This document shows, piece after piece, positions 22,501 through 37,500 of a stretch of DNA of 62,000 nucleotides; position 1 is the stretch's first letter; each line of letters begins with the position of its first letter. The translations under genes and the position numbers were made by a program. Below the pieces are notes generated by a model that had not been told where the DNA came from, made no database searches, and saw nothing but the letters and a program-made list of their open reading frames with translations. The stretch comes from Acanthaster planci (lineage: Eukaryota; Echinodermata; Asteroidea; Valvatida; Acanthasteridae), in contig NW_019091403.1 of assembly GCF_001949145.1 (NCBI RefSeq), positions 17,650 to 79,649 on the forward strand, written 5' to 3'.

Positions 22501-25500
22501 CGGGGCCACGCTGTTGGCAAGGAGGGTCTGGCCGCTGGCCATCCGCGGGAAGAGTGCTGCCGGGGGGTGGGCGAGGAGCTGCGGGTTGGCGGCCGGCGTC
22601 GGCGACCGCAGTGGTTGGGGGATGAGGGCAGCGCCCGGCGCGATCATTGGTCGGGGGGAAGCTATGAACAAACAACGGGAACATGTTAACACCATGCATT
22701 AAAAAAAATATTGTCTCTGCTCTCCTGGGTGGTTTGTTGAAGTTAGTGGGGTTAAACTTCCTAGTTGGGTGTGGTTTGTTTTGTTATTTGAACAGGTGTT
22801 GTCTGGCTGTTAGTCGTCTACGGAAAGAACACGGGGGAGATGTCTTTACCTGGTATGAATGCGCAGCCACCAGGCGGAATTTCAACTATAACAGAAAAAG
22901 GTTAAACCACTCTTAATGCAAACAGAAATCAGAACACATCCAAGGGTCACTTTCAAATATGTCACAGGATAATGCACACCTTTAGTACAGGATAAAAAAG
23001 ATTTTTAGACACATGATGCTAAGCGCTAGAGAAGATTCATGGCAGGTGAAAATCAGATTAAGGCCAATAGACTGACTGCAGCTGCCAAGTCTGGCGACAG
23101 TGACCTATTGGGCAGCATGGACATCTGGGAGTTTTGGAAAATGCAACCACACCACGTCAATGAAAACAACTGCAACGGGCGCACGCGTAATAACTAATCA
23201 AAGAAATGATTGTTTAATCTGGTCCTCTGACTGGCTGGTGTACGCGTACATGTACGTTGCCATGGTTGCTGTTTTCATCAGTTACTACCCACCATTTTGT
23301 GAGAGTTCCAGATGTCTGTGCCGCCGCGTAGTGGGTACCGAACATCAATAAACATGACACCATCCCATAGCAAATGGTTGTTAACCAAAAATGAAGCCAA
23401 TTTTCGGGAGAGTATTCAGAATATTAGTAGTCCCAGTACTGTCTGGACTGTCGGCTTTATTTATGGCAAATTGCACTTACAACACACTTTGCTGTCAGAG
23501 GACGCCATGTTTGTTGGTGTTTGATACCCACTATAGGTCACATGACTTAGTGGGTGCAATCAGTCTAATACTTGAGCAAACGCAAGTGTGTTGCATAACT
23601 AGGGATGAGGGTGTATGTTACAGATACAATCCATCGTTTGGCATTTGTGCACTACACTTCTTTGAGGCAACAAGCAGGCTTCAAAATCTGAAGACAGGTG
23701 CCTTAGAACAAACCTGATGAGGTTTCAGCTCAATGAATGCTGGATATTCTCAGAAAAAAAAATGACATTCTGGGATCTCCATTTCAAATCAAACATTGCC
23801 AGGTCAGTTTTTGACTTGCACCCAAATTCAGTGTCTTCTCAACAATAATTTCACTTTTTTTTTTTTTTTGACGACTGCAAATGATGGACTATACCTTTAA
23901 TGGATGGTGTAAAGGTTCGTAAACATGATATTCTATTACAAACAGATGGGGATGAGTATTTTTTATGATGCTAGTGCATGTAATTTGAACAAGGTACTTC
24001 TTCAATGCGTGCATCTACCTGTACAAGTCTATTGTGGCTGGTAGGTTTGTTTGTTTTGGAATGAATGCACTCGTACTGTTTCTAAAGATTAATATATGAG
24101 CGCACGGGCAGGGCGTCTGTTTATGTACGGTGGATCGACAGATGTTTAAAAAAAAAAATCAGACTTTTTTGTTCAGGCTGGTGTGTTATATTCCTGAAAT
24201 GCAGGGCCAAGAAGTCTACAAAAATACTCTCTGGAAAAAAAAGCTGCAACATGCATTCTATTTCAAAAGGAAAATGGCTACGCAAAAACTAAAAAAAAAA
24301 TTGCTACGAACAGTGGCACGTGTACGGCATCTACAGGGAGAAAGATGAAGAACATTTTGCGCAAAGAAGGTCCAAGTCAGTGCCACCAGCTGAGCCAGTT
24401 TGAGAAACTTGAAAGACTTTTGCAGATTTCTCTTGAGTTTTCTGAATTTTCTTAAATTAAGCTGCACTTCTCTGCAAGGTGAAAGGCGGTCAGAACAGTT
24501 ATTGTTAATTGCCGTCAGTTGAGTCAAATACTCGACCATCATTGGTGCCCTGCCCCCTGTGAACAGAGTTCCTAAAACAATGTTAATGTTGCTAAGAACG
24601 GTGGGGAATGAAACGAGAACCAACAAAGAGGTGAGGTGGTATGGAAAGTGCGGCAGAATGTTGGAAAGCTGTGGGTTTTGGGTGGTTAGTGGCATGGGTG
24701 GAGTTATCAGATGAGAAAATTCAAATGGGGGGGGGATGTGGGTTTAGTTCCTAAGTTCATTTGCTATTTTCATCTGTGCAAAAGAAAAAAAAAAGACTTG
24801 AGGGAATTAAGCAGTACTGAAAGTACAGCAAGCTCAGTTAGAACACTGGACGATGTTGATTAACTGTAAAGCGTGAACCCGCCTTTGGGCAAAGTGAATT
24901 TAAAAACAAAGGAAGAAAAACACTGGTTCCTCAAAATACGTCATCATAAAATGCTTGCCATACTTGAGATTAGAATTTGTTGATGTTACGTGACAGACTG
25001 TTGTGCTGTGACTCTGGGGGGTCACCCGGGGCGAGTCATTTATGACTTGACTTGAAAAGCAATTCTTGTAGGACCAAGACCACAGATCATTCAACAGAGG
25101 ACAGAAAAGAATACACCTGCATTCTGGATGTCACTCTAGGGAGAAAAATTGTCTACTGGTCCATTTCGTGGGGATGCCATTTTTGGACCATCAAAAACCC
25201 CACGTCAACAGGGGAGCAGCACAAGGTGTCACAACCCTAACCAAATCCAAGGCCGGGCAAGTTTGTGACGGATCCTGACACACGCACAAACAGGAGCTGG
25301 TATTCTATTTGGAGTCTGTGGGAAAATATGCAGTGTTAGGATGAAGGAGTAATCATGATTGCTCCAACTGGTTTTATGAATAATAACCTCATACCAAGGA
25401 GGGATATGCTCTGACTACAGAGAAGTGTCAGGCAGTCTTGTAGGAGACATCTTAAGACGATCACACAATGTCGGAAGACCATCACAAGACCTCCAGTCTG

Positions 25501-28500
25501 AATTCACGCTATGAGCTATTCAACTGAACTACAATGAAAGCATTCCTTTGTCGCTCTTCGCCAATACTTGTGACTGATTATGCGAATGGTCTTCGTGTCC
25601 GGTCTTGAGACTGGTCTTGCGATGGTCTCGACAACAACGCTGGTGTCGGGGAATGAACTTCGACAACCCTGTCCCTGAGCGAGGCTTAAACCACCTACCA
25701 AGAGGCGTGCTAGGATTGCTACTGTTTTTGCTGGAGGTGTCCCTGAATGTGCCGTTGATGATGGCCAACTCCATCAGCTGTCTCTTCTTCAGCTCATCTT
25801 CACCGTCCGCCTGATGCAAAAAAAAAAAAAGAAAAGAAAAAGGAAAAAATCTTGTCAATGATTTTTTGCCCACTTAACCCCCAGATCAAGCTATCCTGAG
25901 AGTATAATGGCTACATGATGATGCTCACAAGTAGCTGTCGAGGGAAGGAAGGACAGCAACTGTACATGTACCTGACATGGTGACATTTCACGAAATTTCT
26001 GGAAGGGTAGAGTTTCTGAACAGTAAGCTTACAACCATTTTTTTCTCATGAGCTCTCCAACAGCACTTAATAGCTTTCCAAGCTTGTGGGATGAGATTTG
26101 TGAAGTGAAAACCTAAAATATCCACAAAAACTTCAGTTAAAGAAGCTGGCGACATCAAGTAAGACATTGCCAGATTTCATGCTACTGGTGGGATTGCATC
26201 ACCCAGACCAGAATATCAGGACGTGTAGTACCACTCTTTAATCGATAAACCTAAATCAGTAGTCAGACTTTCAATCAACAAAAAAATCTACGAAAATTAA
26301 TCCAATGTTTTGAGGCCAATGAATGAAAAAACTGAAGATGTTTGGATAAACATTTGTCCATTTCTGCTTGCTACCTCCTAAAATTTGTTACACTGAATCT
26401 GCATCTAAAGTGACTTGCAATGACATGCGTCTAGGGAAAGTGATAGAAACCACTAGCCAGCCTATGGCTTTCATACATTCAAGTCACAGCCAATCAATTG
26501 GGACATGACCTCAGACAAGGCTTGGAGGAAGGAATGGACAAGGTTTACAAAGTAGACCCAGTGATACTTCCTACTGGACGGGAAATGGAAGACTGCGGAA
26601 CTATCCGTGCATTTCCTCTCAAATCTGGTAACCACACTGGCCTGGGGTAATGAGCACATTTACTGTAAGTGACCTGGTTTTTTTTTGGTATTTTTGACCA
26701 GATGCCTCCAGGGGTGATCACCTTCCTTCTGTACTATCGGAGAGGAAACAGGCGCTTAGCGTGTTTTGTCGTTGGCAGATCACAAAAACAGACAAAATGT
26801 CAGGAAGGTGCCAGGCTTCAGGTACGGTATGGGACCCCGGCCTTCTGCTATACATTTGAGGCATGTCACCTATTGGGAGCCGTGCCATCAGCTTTGCTTT
26901 AGGTCACATTCAACGCCAGAAAACAACATATAGAGACGATCTAATTACCCCACTGGCTTCCGTGCTCCAGTCTATTGGGCCGCTGTTGTTAAACTTTCGC
27001 GAACATGGACACGCTTCCCAGTCAGAGGAAATTGGGAAAGAGGTATTTACGACTGGGGCCATAACATCAATATTAAAAACAAGCCTGTCATCACACATTT
27101 CGATTCCAAGGGGATTTTGAATGGGGGAGTTACTCATCAAACTGAGAACCACCCTCCGCGCGCTTTGATTCTTGTTCAATGGGTCATTCCACGAGGTTGG
27201 GGCACAATTTGTGACAGTGCCTTGTTACATCGGTAACTTTTACCACCTGTCATGACCTGTAGAGTAGGTCATCTACTCTGTAAAAATAACACACGCCTCT
27301 GTATTTAGCCTTGCAAGATGTATAACAATGTCAATTTGGAATCCATATGCAGGGAAATTGCTGTTCAATTGTGCCCCAACCCCATGGAATAGCCCCAATA
27401 TCTATTCAAGTGTGAGTTCAGATTTTAGACCATCAGGAAAATGCAGAGGCCTACTACCTGCAGTGGTCAATATCACACAGGCTAAAAATCCTGAAAACTG
27501 AAAATGCCTGTCAGGTGTTTTCACAAGAAACGCCCACTTTGGAAGATCTTTCACTGAAATGAATTAATACTGTGGACTTGGCCTCCATGCTAGTGTTAGT
27601 ACCTCGAACCACGATTGAACCCACAAACAAATCCAGGGCAAAGCCCCCCCCCTTACCTAAGGCTGTGTCAATAATATAGCTATGGCTGAAAACTGCACAG
27701 GCTGCTATGAAAGTCATTCAGCTTGCGGCCAGTCATACACTTTCCATGGACACAAATGTTGGATTTGGCTGTAGCTGAGTAATTCAAGTGTACCTTGGTG
27801 GATCCTATGCGCAGATCCACCCAACAAAGGTGCACCTCATTGTCAGCCACACCATCTTCCTTGTTATTCACTCTTCCACGACCTTGCCCAAGGATCAGGA
27901 CAGGGGTCAATGAAGAATAACAGGCAGGTCAGCAGGTGTGGCCTGTCAAAATGGGAACTCTCCAGGCAGATTGTTATGACACAGAACAGGGAAGCAGTCA
28001 ATCTGGCCTTAATCATAACACGCACAGTGCATGCTCTGCTGTACAATAACAGTGCCAATTTTGGAAGAAACGTCAGGGAGAAAACTCAATGATGTTGGCT
28101 GGGGGGACCCAGTTTGAGAGGAAATATTTGGCAAGGCAGATCAGACAAATGGGAGGGGGGGGTGCTCGACACCCCTATTCCCCAAGGACCAATGAAACAC
28201 AGCCACAGTCATGCGATAATATGCCCTGTCAAGTATGAAGCAACTGCTTCAAGTAAGTTGTCATCGTTTTGACATGTGCCGTCAAACACAAACAAGTACC
28301 ATATATGCTGCCCACTTCCAAGTTAAGCCTGCAGAATTACACACTGTCTCCGGGTGCGTACTGGTAAAGTCAGGTAACTTTATCCAAACGAAATTTGCCC
28401 ACAATCCCAGGGATTCTGTGCCATATCCCCTAGCAAGGAAAGTGCACCAGGGTGAGCTATACCCCGAGCACACAACAGCCAACACAACCCCGACCCTTCT

Positions 28501-31500
28501 TTATCAAAAACATCTTTCCTGGACAACTGAATCAAATAACTAAAAGACATCTTCGACAAGGGATAAAGCGCATTAAATCCAGGTACTGGACGCTCATAAT
28601 CTCAAACTTTCTGATTAGTAAGTTCGCCCCGCTGAGCTTCTATCGATTTGCTCGGATTTACTGGTAGCCTTCTCTCTCCGTGCATCCTGAGCCTGAGTGG
28701 GCATTCGATAAGCTATTCTTGGAAAAGGTCACTGGTCGTTACTTTCAAACATTCTAAATGTCATGAGTGATGGTACATGCAGATTTCAACACACTACCCT
28801 GAAAAAAATCTTACTTTGGATTTGACATGCATTCCTTTTTTTCATCTGTAGTTATTCTTGGGGGGATTTCTAAGTGGTTTAAAAAGTCATTACGGGTAAT
28901 TATTCATACGCAAAGCATGCAAAGGAAAGAAGTGATTTGGAACTGAACTACTGAGAGCAAAATAGAAGTCCTCGAGGAGGACATTGACTTCAGCACCACA
29001 TGCATGGCATTTACATTCAAGATTCTGTCAAGGCAGCCCTGCTGGCGCGAGTTTGGTATTTGCACCGAGTAATTGAAGAGAAATGCCAATTCCAAAGGAC
29101 AACGTGTGCACAGTGTTAAAAAAAGTATTCCGATGTGATGACAACCTTCAAAACGCACCAGCTGGCCACTGGGGCAACTTAGCAAGATTGTACTCAGTAC
29201 CCACATTGGTCACTGGCCAAAATCTTCCCAAGCCACCAAAGGACAGACGACAGTTTATCAAAGGAAAAAGAAAGTTTGACCTTTACCCAACTCACTGACA
29301 GTTGACCAACTCGCTGTCATGGCAACTAACACTGCAGAGATATTTTCTACTTGAGAAGTTCCACGAACAAGGCACACACACAAAAATGAACTGTCTGCGG
29401 AATCCTTCAAGATTACCCCCAGAACTGTGGCGTCCAACGTCCGCTCCGCTCCCACATTCACAGGAGCAGAGCGGACGTTGGACCCCACAGTTCTGGGGGT
29501 ACTTCAAGATCACAACTTAGATGCACATTGTGGTCAACAGCAGTTGAAATTGCAGCACTAGGGGCGGATCTGGAATTTTTTGGGGGGGAGGCTTTCATAG
29601 TTTATGTCAAACTTTTGTAGGCAGGCAATTGTTACGGATGTTCGAGTCATAACCCCTTACAGGATGTAATCTTTTTTTTATCACTACTACAATTCTCTAT
29701 ATTTTATCTTTGGTATCAGAGAAGGATTCCCCCCCCTCCCAACAGTGCCTGACTATGGTCTCTAGTGACTCTATGGTCAAGGTGCTTGACTGAGGTACAT
29801 GTAAGCCCAACGATGCACTGTTTTGTCTACATCACAAGCCAAATTTGATAATTTTCACAGGGCAAGGCCCTTCTTCGATCACCACAGATGAAAATTCTGA
29901 CCTTTGCCTAAACGTTTTTCTCAGGCATACCGCACGGGACCCCGTTGTGCAGAAGGCTCACGACACAGGGGTGCATTAGGAGCACTGCCAGGGACAGCAC
30001 AGTGGGTCAGATCGCTGCTGATCACTGGCAAGACAGCCATCTTGAATTACAGGGTTCCCGGCGGCACAAACCTGCGCATGCCAGCACAAGGCACGCTGTG
30101 GCAAATTCCTCCCCGATTTGAAGACAGGAGAGGGCTGGTGTGAAAGCAAGGTTACCCAAATATTCTAGTGGCTCCTGGCAAGGTTGGGGCGGGGCTTTAT
30201 TGACATTACAACACAGGCCAATAGAAGTGTACAGTGTACACTGTACCCGGTACTTATAGACTAATCCCATGGCCACAGCTCTAAATCTCAACCATGTACA
30301 TCATGTTGTACACATGAGAGTCCATGGAGGCACTCCTGAACCAGCCAGGGAGTTTTGCAATCTTGCCAAAATGCATCAGTCAACAGTCATGTAGGCCTAC
30401 TCCAAGCATGTCACCACACCTGTCCAAATCCCGCTCAGACGAATAAATAATGTTCATGAACTGCTCATGATCATTCAATGTCAGCAGTACATCAACAATG
30501 AAACTTATTCAAATTATTTATGAACAGTTCCTGAATGTCCCTGCATAAAACCAAACCAAAAAAAGAGCCAATCACCTGTTCAAGAACAACATGCATCATT
30601 CATGCATGCAATAAGGGCATGGACATACCGAAAAGACAATCAACGTGTACATAAATACCATAAAGACATAGCATCTTCTTTTCTGCAGGTGCATACATGT
30701 ACACTGTACATGAATGTGAACAGAATGTACGTGTACATGTACATTTCTCTATGGACAGCTCCGTTATGCAATATCGTATTAAAGTAATGCACACTTAGTC
30801 AATACACAAGACATTCAGATCTATTCCCTACCCTGCCTCTACATTCGACACTTTCCGGTCACATCAAATGGAAGTTATGCAGAGCAACACATGCACCTCT
30901 GATGCAATTACATTAGGCAATTGAATGGCTCCCAATCCAGGTATTGGGAGGGTCGTCAGTCACTGTCACCCATCCTAATTTCCTTAGCCTCCAGTAAACC
31001 TGCAACAAATTACCAGCCAGTGAAATTGTTGGGATGCTCTGATGGCCCTATCTGAGGGGATGATCTTATCCAGGAGAAGATCAGATGGACTAGCCAACAT
31101 TCTTCCACCGACAGCAACTTATATGGAGTATGGCAATCTGGCATGATGGATACATAATGACAAACGGAGCATTGAAGTCTCGTGTCTGAGTGAAGGGAAG
31201 AGAGAGGGAGGACTCTAGGATGTTGACATAGGTCTTTTTTCCATAAGGCAAAGTTTTCAAAATGCAGTCGGGGAGTAAACTGACCCAATCAAATATGAAG
31301 GTTACAAGAAGCTAACTGCCTTCAGACTCAAGCTAGTCACATGATACAAATATGAAGTATAAACGTGCAGTGAAAACTTCATCATGTTCACTGTTGATAT
31401 TCTCCTCCCCCCCATAGAAGAATGCGGATCAACATTCCATTCACAACATCCAGGTCAGATCCTGGGACAGTATCCCCTGGACAGGGAAAGCACTAAAGGG

Positions 31501-34500
31501 AAACTCCAGCCACGGGAAAAAGGGTCTGATTGGTCCTGGGAGGTTGCTGAATCTGAAAGACCTTTTCTTTTCGAAATGAAATGTATGGAACAGATGGTGG
31601 TCAAATCAAGGTGGGAACTGTTGACAAGGCCACTTTTTTTTCTGGGGCACTTGTCTAGGAGCAGATAGGAATGACAACCTGGGGAAAGTTAAATTGGTAA
31701 TTTGAATCGGGCATCACTTCAAGCATCTGAAAAATGTTAACGAGAAACTGGCTCCATTTGGCTGGGTTAACTCCACAAGAAACCAGGTGATCCCAAGATT
31801 ACTCCTGGCCTCCAAGTCTGGCATCACACTATGCCATTGGTGGGCGTCCTCCGCCCTTTAAAATTTCACCAAGATTTGACATTTTTTCAGGCCTACCCCC
31901 TCAGGTTTTTAAAGCCCAGGGCCTAAGCCATCAACACATTCCATCACACCTTCCACCCCATGCACACAAGACACTCTGGGGGAGTTCCAAGAAGAACCCC
32001 AAAGACAAGCTTCCTTTTCATTTTTTTTTTGGCACCCCAGCCACATCAGGGGGGGACGTTCCAAGGTGCCATTGTGTGGACAGACTGGGGGGGTCCTTTT
32101 AAGCCAAAAGCTGCATTCATCTCCCCCCTTAGGCCAGTCTCTTCCACTGATTGACAGTATTCTTGCGGTACCAGTGGAAGACCCCATTACAAAAAAACCC
32201 AGTAACTAGACCATTGGTTGAGACTTTTGGATGGCACTGGGGGGTGGATGAAATGAGAAACCACTGAACCCTTTCAAGAGCCCATCTTCTGGGTTACATA
32301 ATACCAAGAAGTTAAAGAGAGTGTTGACTTCACCATCAAGAAAAGGGGAGCATCTCTTGAGGGGGCAAAAAGTGGACAAAAGAACCGGGCGCACAAGGCA
32401 GACAAAGCTGGAAATCACTGCACTGTCTTGCAAAGAACACATTTATAACCCAAACAACAGTAATCAGGTGAGCCTATAAAAAAAGCCAGAAACATATTTA
32501 ACATTCAACTTAAATCCTGCCAGCACTGTATTTTATCTAATACCTGCTTCAGTACTTGTCAAAGCTTCATCTTCTGTAAAATGGCCCTGTTTGAAAAACA
32601 TCTTGGGAAATACAAAACTGCTGCAAACTGCTTGCTGACTAGCGACCTAAAATACAAATTTATATACTCAGCAAGAAATGAGACCGAGGGGTACCCCCCC
32701 AACATGTCCAATCCCTATACACATTCCAGACTACTGTTACTTAACACATCCCCCCAAGATGTCTGAAAGGAATTCCCCAGATTCCTGTGAGACAATGACC
32801 AACACAAAGCAGGGGGGGTTCTCTCCGTCTCATACCTTGCTGCATATGCAAATTTATCCACAAAAATAAGGAGGGCTTGACATTTCGATCCTACTAGAAG
32901 CTTTTTCAAAGGCAAAACAACTTGGCAGAAACTGATTGCAGCCTGGGCTTCATGCACTTGTTTGTCTGTTAAGTGAGTGCCAACAAACTATTCGGACTGA
33001 TCTCCACCAATCAACATTCCTCTTTTCTTGATAACCCTCCTGGCCCCTTCACAATCGCTGGGGTGGAATTAAGACTTTTTACCTCCTTGTAGTTTGCAGG
33101 TCAATAATATCCCAGCTGCCGCTCTTGTGTCTTTTGAGGGGTGGACGTCCTGAGGTGTTCAATGTTTGAGGGATTAATCCATTAGGTCGATTGTGATGAT
33201 CTTTTTCCAGATTTTTTTTTTTTTTTTTTTGGAGGCTTTCTTTTTTGAGGGGGGGGGGGCTTTAAAAATCTCTGACATGTTGTTTTGATGGAAAGAGCAA
33301 TCTCTCCAAATGAGTGTAAATCCCCTGTGTTGAATCACTCAAATCTCGGAGTAGAAGCTTCTGCTGATGTTGTTGTCTGATGCAGTGTTAAGCCGGGGAT
33401 CAATAAACGGTTTTGGTTTCCGCATAAATAGCTGTTTTGATACTGAGCCGGTTTGTTTGAGGGACAATTGGGGAAGCCACCCAAGATTACTGCACCATCA
33501 CGGACTCACAGGGGCTGGGCTCAGTGTTTTAATGCTCCAAGGGGTCCAGCCAAAAATTCCCGCCTTTCATCTGTCAAACACCGTCAGCTTACAGACAGGG
33601 GAAAGTAAACAGAAAATGGGGGTTCTGCATTTTACAAAGGGGACGCAGAAGCCAACTCTCTACACGTGCCCATTTATTCCTGCAGGAAGCCTTTCTAGAG
33701 CACATCGAGGACTCTCTATCAATCTTTCAGGATTTCAGTGTCTGCATTCTCTACAGCTCATCACGTGTTGCTATGATCCAGCCTTATTCGAGTATCATTA
33801 ACATCATAACTGAACTGCACACGGCATGCCCTGTGAATGTGCATGTACATGTACTTTCGTACCCCCAATGCATAAACAATGCGAAGCAAAATCGCGTTCA
33901 GGGGCCGAGTTTATTTCTAATTTCAGTACGAACCAGCAAGTACAAATAAACTTTGTGCTGCTTGGAATCTGAGGCAAGACTTTTCTGAGAAGTCCCTGCC
34001 ACAGCCCAGGAATAAGCATGTCATAATCAATATAATTTATAGTAAACACTTGGAATGTCTGGTGATCCCTCCCCAGTTAGGGACAGCTGTGTCGCATCTA
34101 TCAGAGGGCCTTTAGGGTAATCCGATCTAGCAGGTAAATATGTTCCCTTACCCAAAAAAAAAAAAATTCACTAATCAACACTTGGAAGTTGTCCAAGATG
34201 CTGGAACTCTCCCAAACCGGACGCTTTCGGTCCACAACCCTGTGCAATAGGAAACTCTGTGTAACGTACTGTACATGTATTCCTAGTTATCAAATTGTGC
34301 AGTTTTTTCTGAAGTCGGATCTGTCAAACAATCTCCTTATTAAACAAGTGTCATTTTGTCTTGTTTATGAGAGCTGGGAAGATTAACTAAAATAAGTCAT
34401 AACCCTTCTTGGCGTCAAAACAGGAGGGCTTCCCGGGCAAAAGGTGGTTTGGGGTCAGGGGTGAGATCTGAACAACCCGTAGTCAACCTTTTTAGTCACT

Positions 34501-37500
34501 AAACATCGACAAAAATTGCATTTTGATGGGGTGAAAAGTATTTGGCCTCTTTTGGGGGATGGGTCCTCCCTCCTTCAAACTTGTGCCATAGTGAAGGCTT
34601 AGTTACCACTGACGGGACGCCTTCTAATTAACAGCCAAGCCGCAAAGCAGGAGACACTCAGTAATTGAGCGTCATGAATAAATGCTGTGCCAATTAATTA
34701 AGGATGATGGGATGAAATTACCCTCTGTCGCCCATTCATCAGTGTCTTATTTTGGCACTGGAGTTGAGGCATGCCAAATACTCTGTTCTTGTGACTATTC
34801 ATGGTCTGGGAGGGGAGTGGGTTGACAAACTCTTTTTCAAAGGACTTGCTATAAAAAGAACTGGGGACGAAGGGGTGAGCAACTGATCTCAGGGAGCGCT
34901 TGGCTTTCTGTTCACAAAGAAGTGATAAAATGGGAGGCTCATTACATACAACAACAGAGCCAATCACGGCAGTGTCTCCCCAAATGGAAACAAAACAGGA
35001 TAATCATTGAAAAAAAAAATACCATGGAGGTGAAGCCAGGGACCCAGAAAGAATAGAAATCCTGTCAGGCAGACAGTCTTCAATTCAATCCCAGCACCCT
35101 CCCATGCTGATGCATCCCCCTCAAAAAGATTCACTTGGGGTCCGTAAACAATCCCTAATCCCCCTCACCGAACACTGGGAGGATCAACCGGAACCCCAGA
35201 GGCGTCATTGAAAATTTGTTTTTTTCCAGAGCAGTTCAAAAGGAAAGTATGAAAGAAGGGGCCTGCTGGTCCCAGCCACTCAACAAACCCAGATTGCCTG
35301 TCCGGGGGAATTTAGCTGCAAAAACACCTTTTCTCTGGGTTGGTGACAACCCCTTGAGGGAGGAAGGGGGCTGGACAAAAAAGTGGAGCTACATTGTCCT
35401 AACCCTCGTTCCACATTTCAGTTAAGAATTTTCTGTTCTGGTGGGGGGGGGGCTTTTCAAGTATAATCACTGTTCACTATGTCAGCCCCCCAAAAATTGA
35501 AAACATTTCACACTGAAGTTGATTTACTGAATTGTCCAAGTGGTCTGGGGTCTGTTTATTTTTGGGGGATAAGTCTGGGACTGCTCATTAAGTCATCCTG
35601 GTCTTACATGCGTTCAAGCATTCCGATGGGGACTTGTGGAACAGGAACAAAGATACAAGTGCACGGCTTTTGAGTTCTTGTGAAAATCATCCCGTCTGAA
35701 TCAGAATGAAGTCACTGGATTCATTTTCTCCTCTCTTGCTGCCTTTTGATGGCACAATTCCAGCCGGCTGTGTGGTTTCAAATTGTCACTTTGCGGCACA
35801 GAAGTGGCTTCCAGAGGAATTTTCCAGTTGGGATTGAGTGCCAAATACCTGTGGTCTTGAGCGCTCAAATCCTAAAAGGGGTCGCCAGAAGAGGGTCAAA
35901 CCCAAAGATGTCTGGACCCTCTCTTTTGATTTTAGAAACAATTTGAATACAATTCCCACCGTTTTTTTAATGCAAGATGCATCGGCCTAATCTGTTCACA
36001 ATATTCTGTCTACCTGTAAGTGCTTATGTTCACGTCTGAACATGGGTCTTTTTTATTTCCTTTAAAGTCAAGGGCTTGTAAACTTCCTGTTTCTCTTGGG
36101 GCGTGACAGGAAGAGGAAGTCAGAATTCCGGCTGAAAGTGAAATCTTTCGGGGTTGGGGAGACAATCGATGGATGGAAAGAAACCCTGCGACTGTGTGAT
36201 AATACAAGGGTTGAGGGTAATAGAAGAGGGTGACAGCTTTTGGGGTCCAAAGATTCCATGAAAGAGGTACATGTAGGGGGTACATAATTTGGTCCTGGAC
36301 TGAACATCAGATTATATACAAAGGCCGGTTAATGTGCATGCAGATAAACTGTAAATCTTGATGAAGTCACAAAGTTGCGAGATTTCCCGTGCTGAAAGGT
36401 CTTTGGTTTGTTTTCTTTTTTTTTTTTCTCAAAAGCTCAAGTCAGGCACTGCACAAATAATCCAGATTAGAATTTTGAAAGATGAGGGAAGTGAAATTTT
36501 TTTCTGCACGCACAACCAATTTCAGCCAAATCTTGAGTTGGGGCTCCTAACTGAGCCGTCCACTACAATCTTCTCACGCAGCTGTTGAAGCGATGGGTTA
36601 TCACAGTACACCGTCAAATTTCCCATTCAAAACATGTCTAAATATGACCAAACTGAACTTGGCTCAGTGGCTGAAGCGCATGGTTTGCGAGGTTATTAAG
36701 TATTGCCTCAAGATGTGGGCATCAAAGTGCAGCCAAAAAAGTTGAAATCACAGAGAGAAATGTCCAAGATGTATGTTGTACCATGGAGGAAAGACACAGA
36801 TGGAGTTAGCGTACAACTCTGGCACTTCCAAGCGCTCGATGATCATTGTCTGCCAGTCAGATGAATAACAGAAAACATTCCAAAAATGCCTGATTACTGC
36901 CTGCAGCTTAGCCAGACAAGTGGGACCAGTAATATCCTTGCGATACTAGTGGTGTTTTGCTCGCAATTAACTACAACTTATCACTGTGACCAGGAAATGG
37001 AGAGAAAAATGCGTGAGCGTTGGACCTACTTTTGCAATCGTGAATAAACTGCTCAAAATTATTCGTCAGTTTGGTGTCTAGTGGTTCAAGTGTGAAGATT
37101 TTTTTGGGCCGCACTCACCGTGGGTACAAGTAGCTTCTTGATGGCAGCCTTGGCGCGGTCCATCTTCAGCTGGGCCCGGTTGGGTGTATCCTCCACGGTG
37201 ACCAGGACGTGTAGGTCCTCCGAGAGGTGTTCCCAGTTGTGCTTGTCTTTATTCTGCTCCTCCTGCCCGACCAACAGTGTGTAAGAAACAAACACCAGAT
37301 TTGCATAATATACATGCACAAGGAAACACACTGACTCAAGTTTGATACGCAATTATTATTATTCTTTTTTTATTCCCCAGTGCTCTGAGAGTACACCTGT
37401 TGAAAATGAAACGTCGTGTGGACTTGGTATCGGGTTTGGAATTGATTTGATTTTGCTCTCTGTGCTGCATGAATATCGCTGCGATCAAAAACACGGATAC

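Larger units (their letters stand above)
25811..37118 (-). other. QKI intron between the QUA2 exons (11.3 kb)
   Basis: A long intron without supported coding exons in either strand. It contains two non-autonomous inverted-repeat elements (27181-27395 and 29414-29501), a tRNA-like segment near 36.66 kb, and G- or T-homopolymers around 33.2 kb. The remainder shows nothing I can name. Confidence 0.7.
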
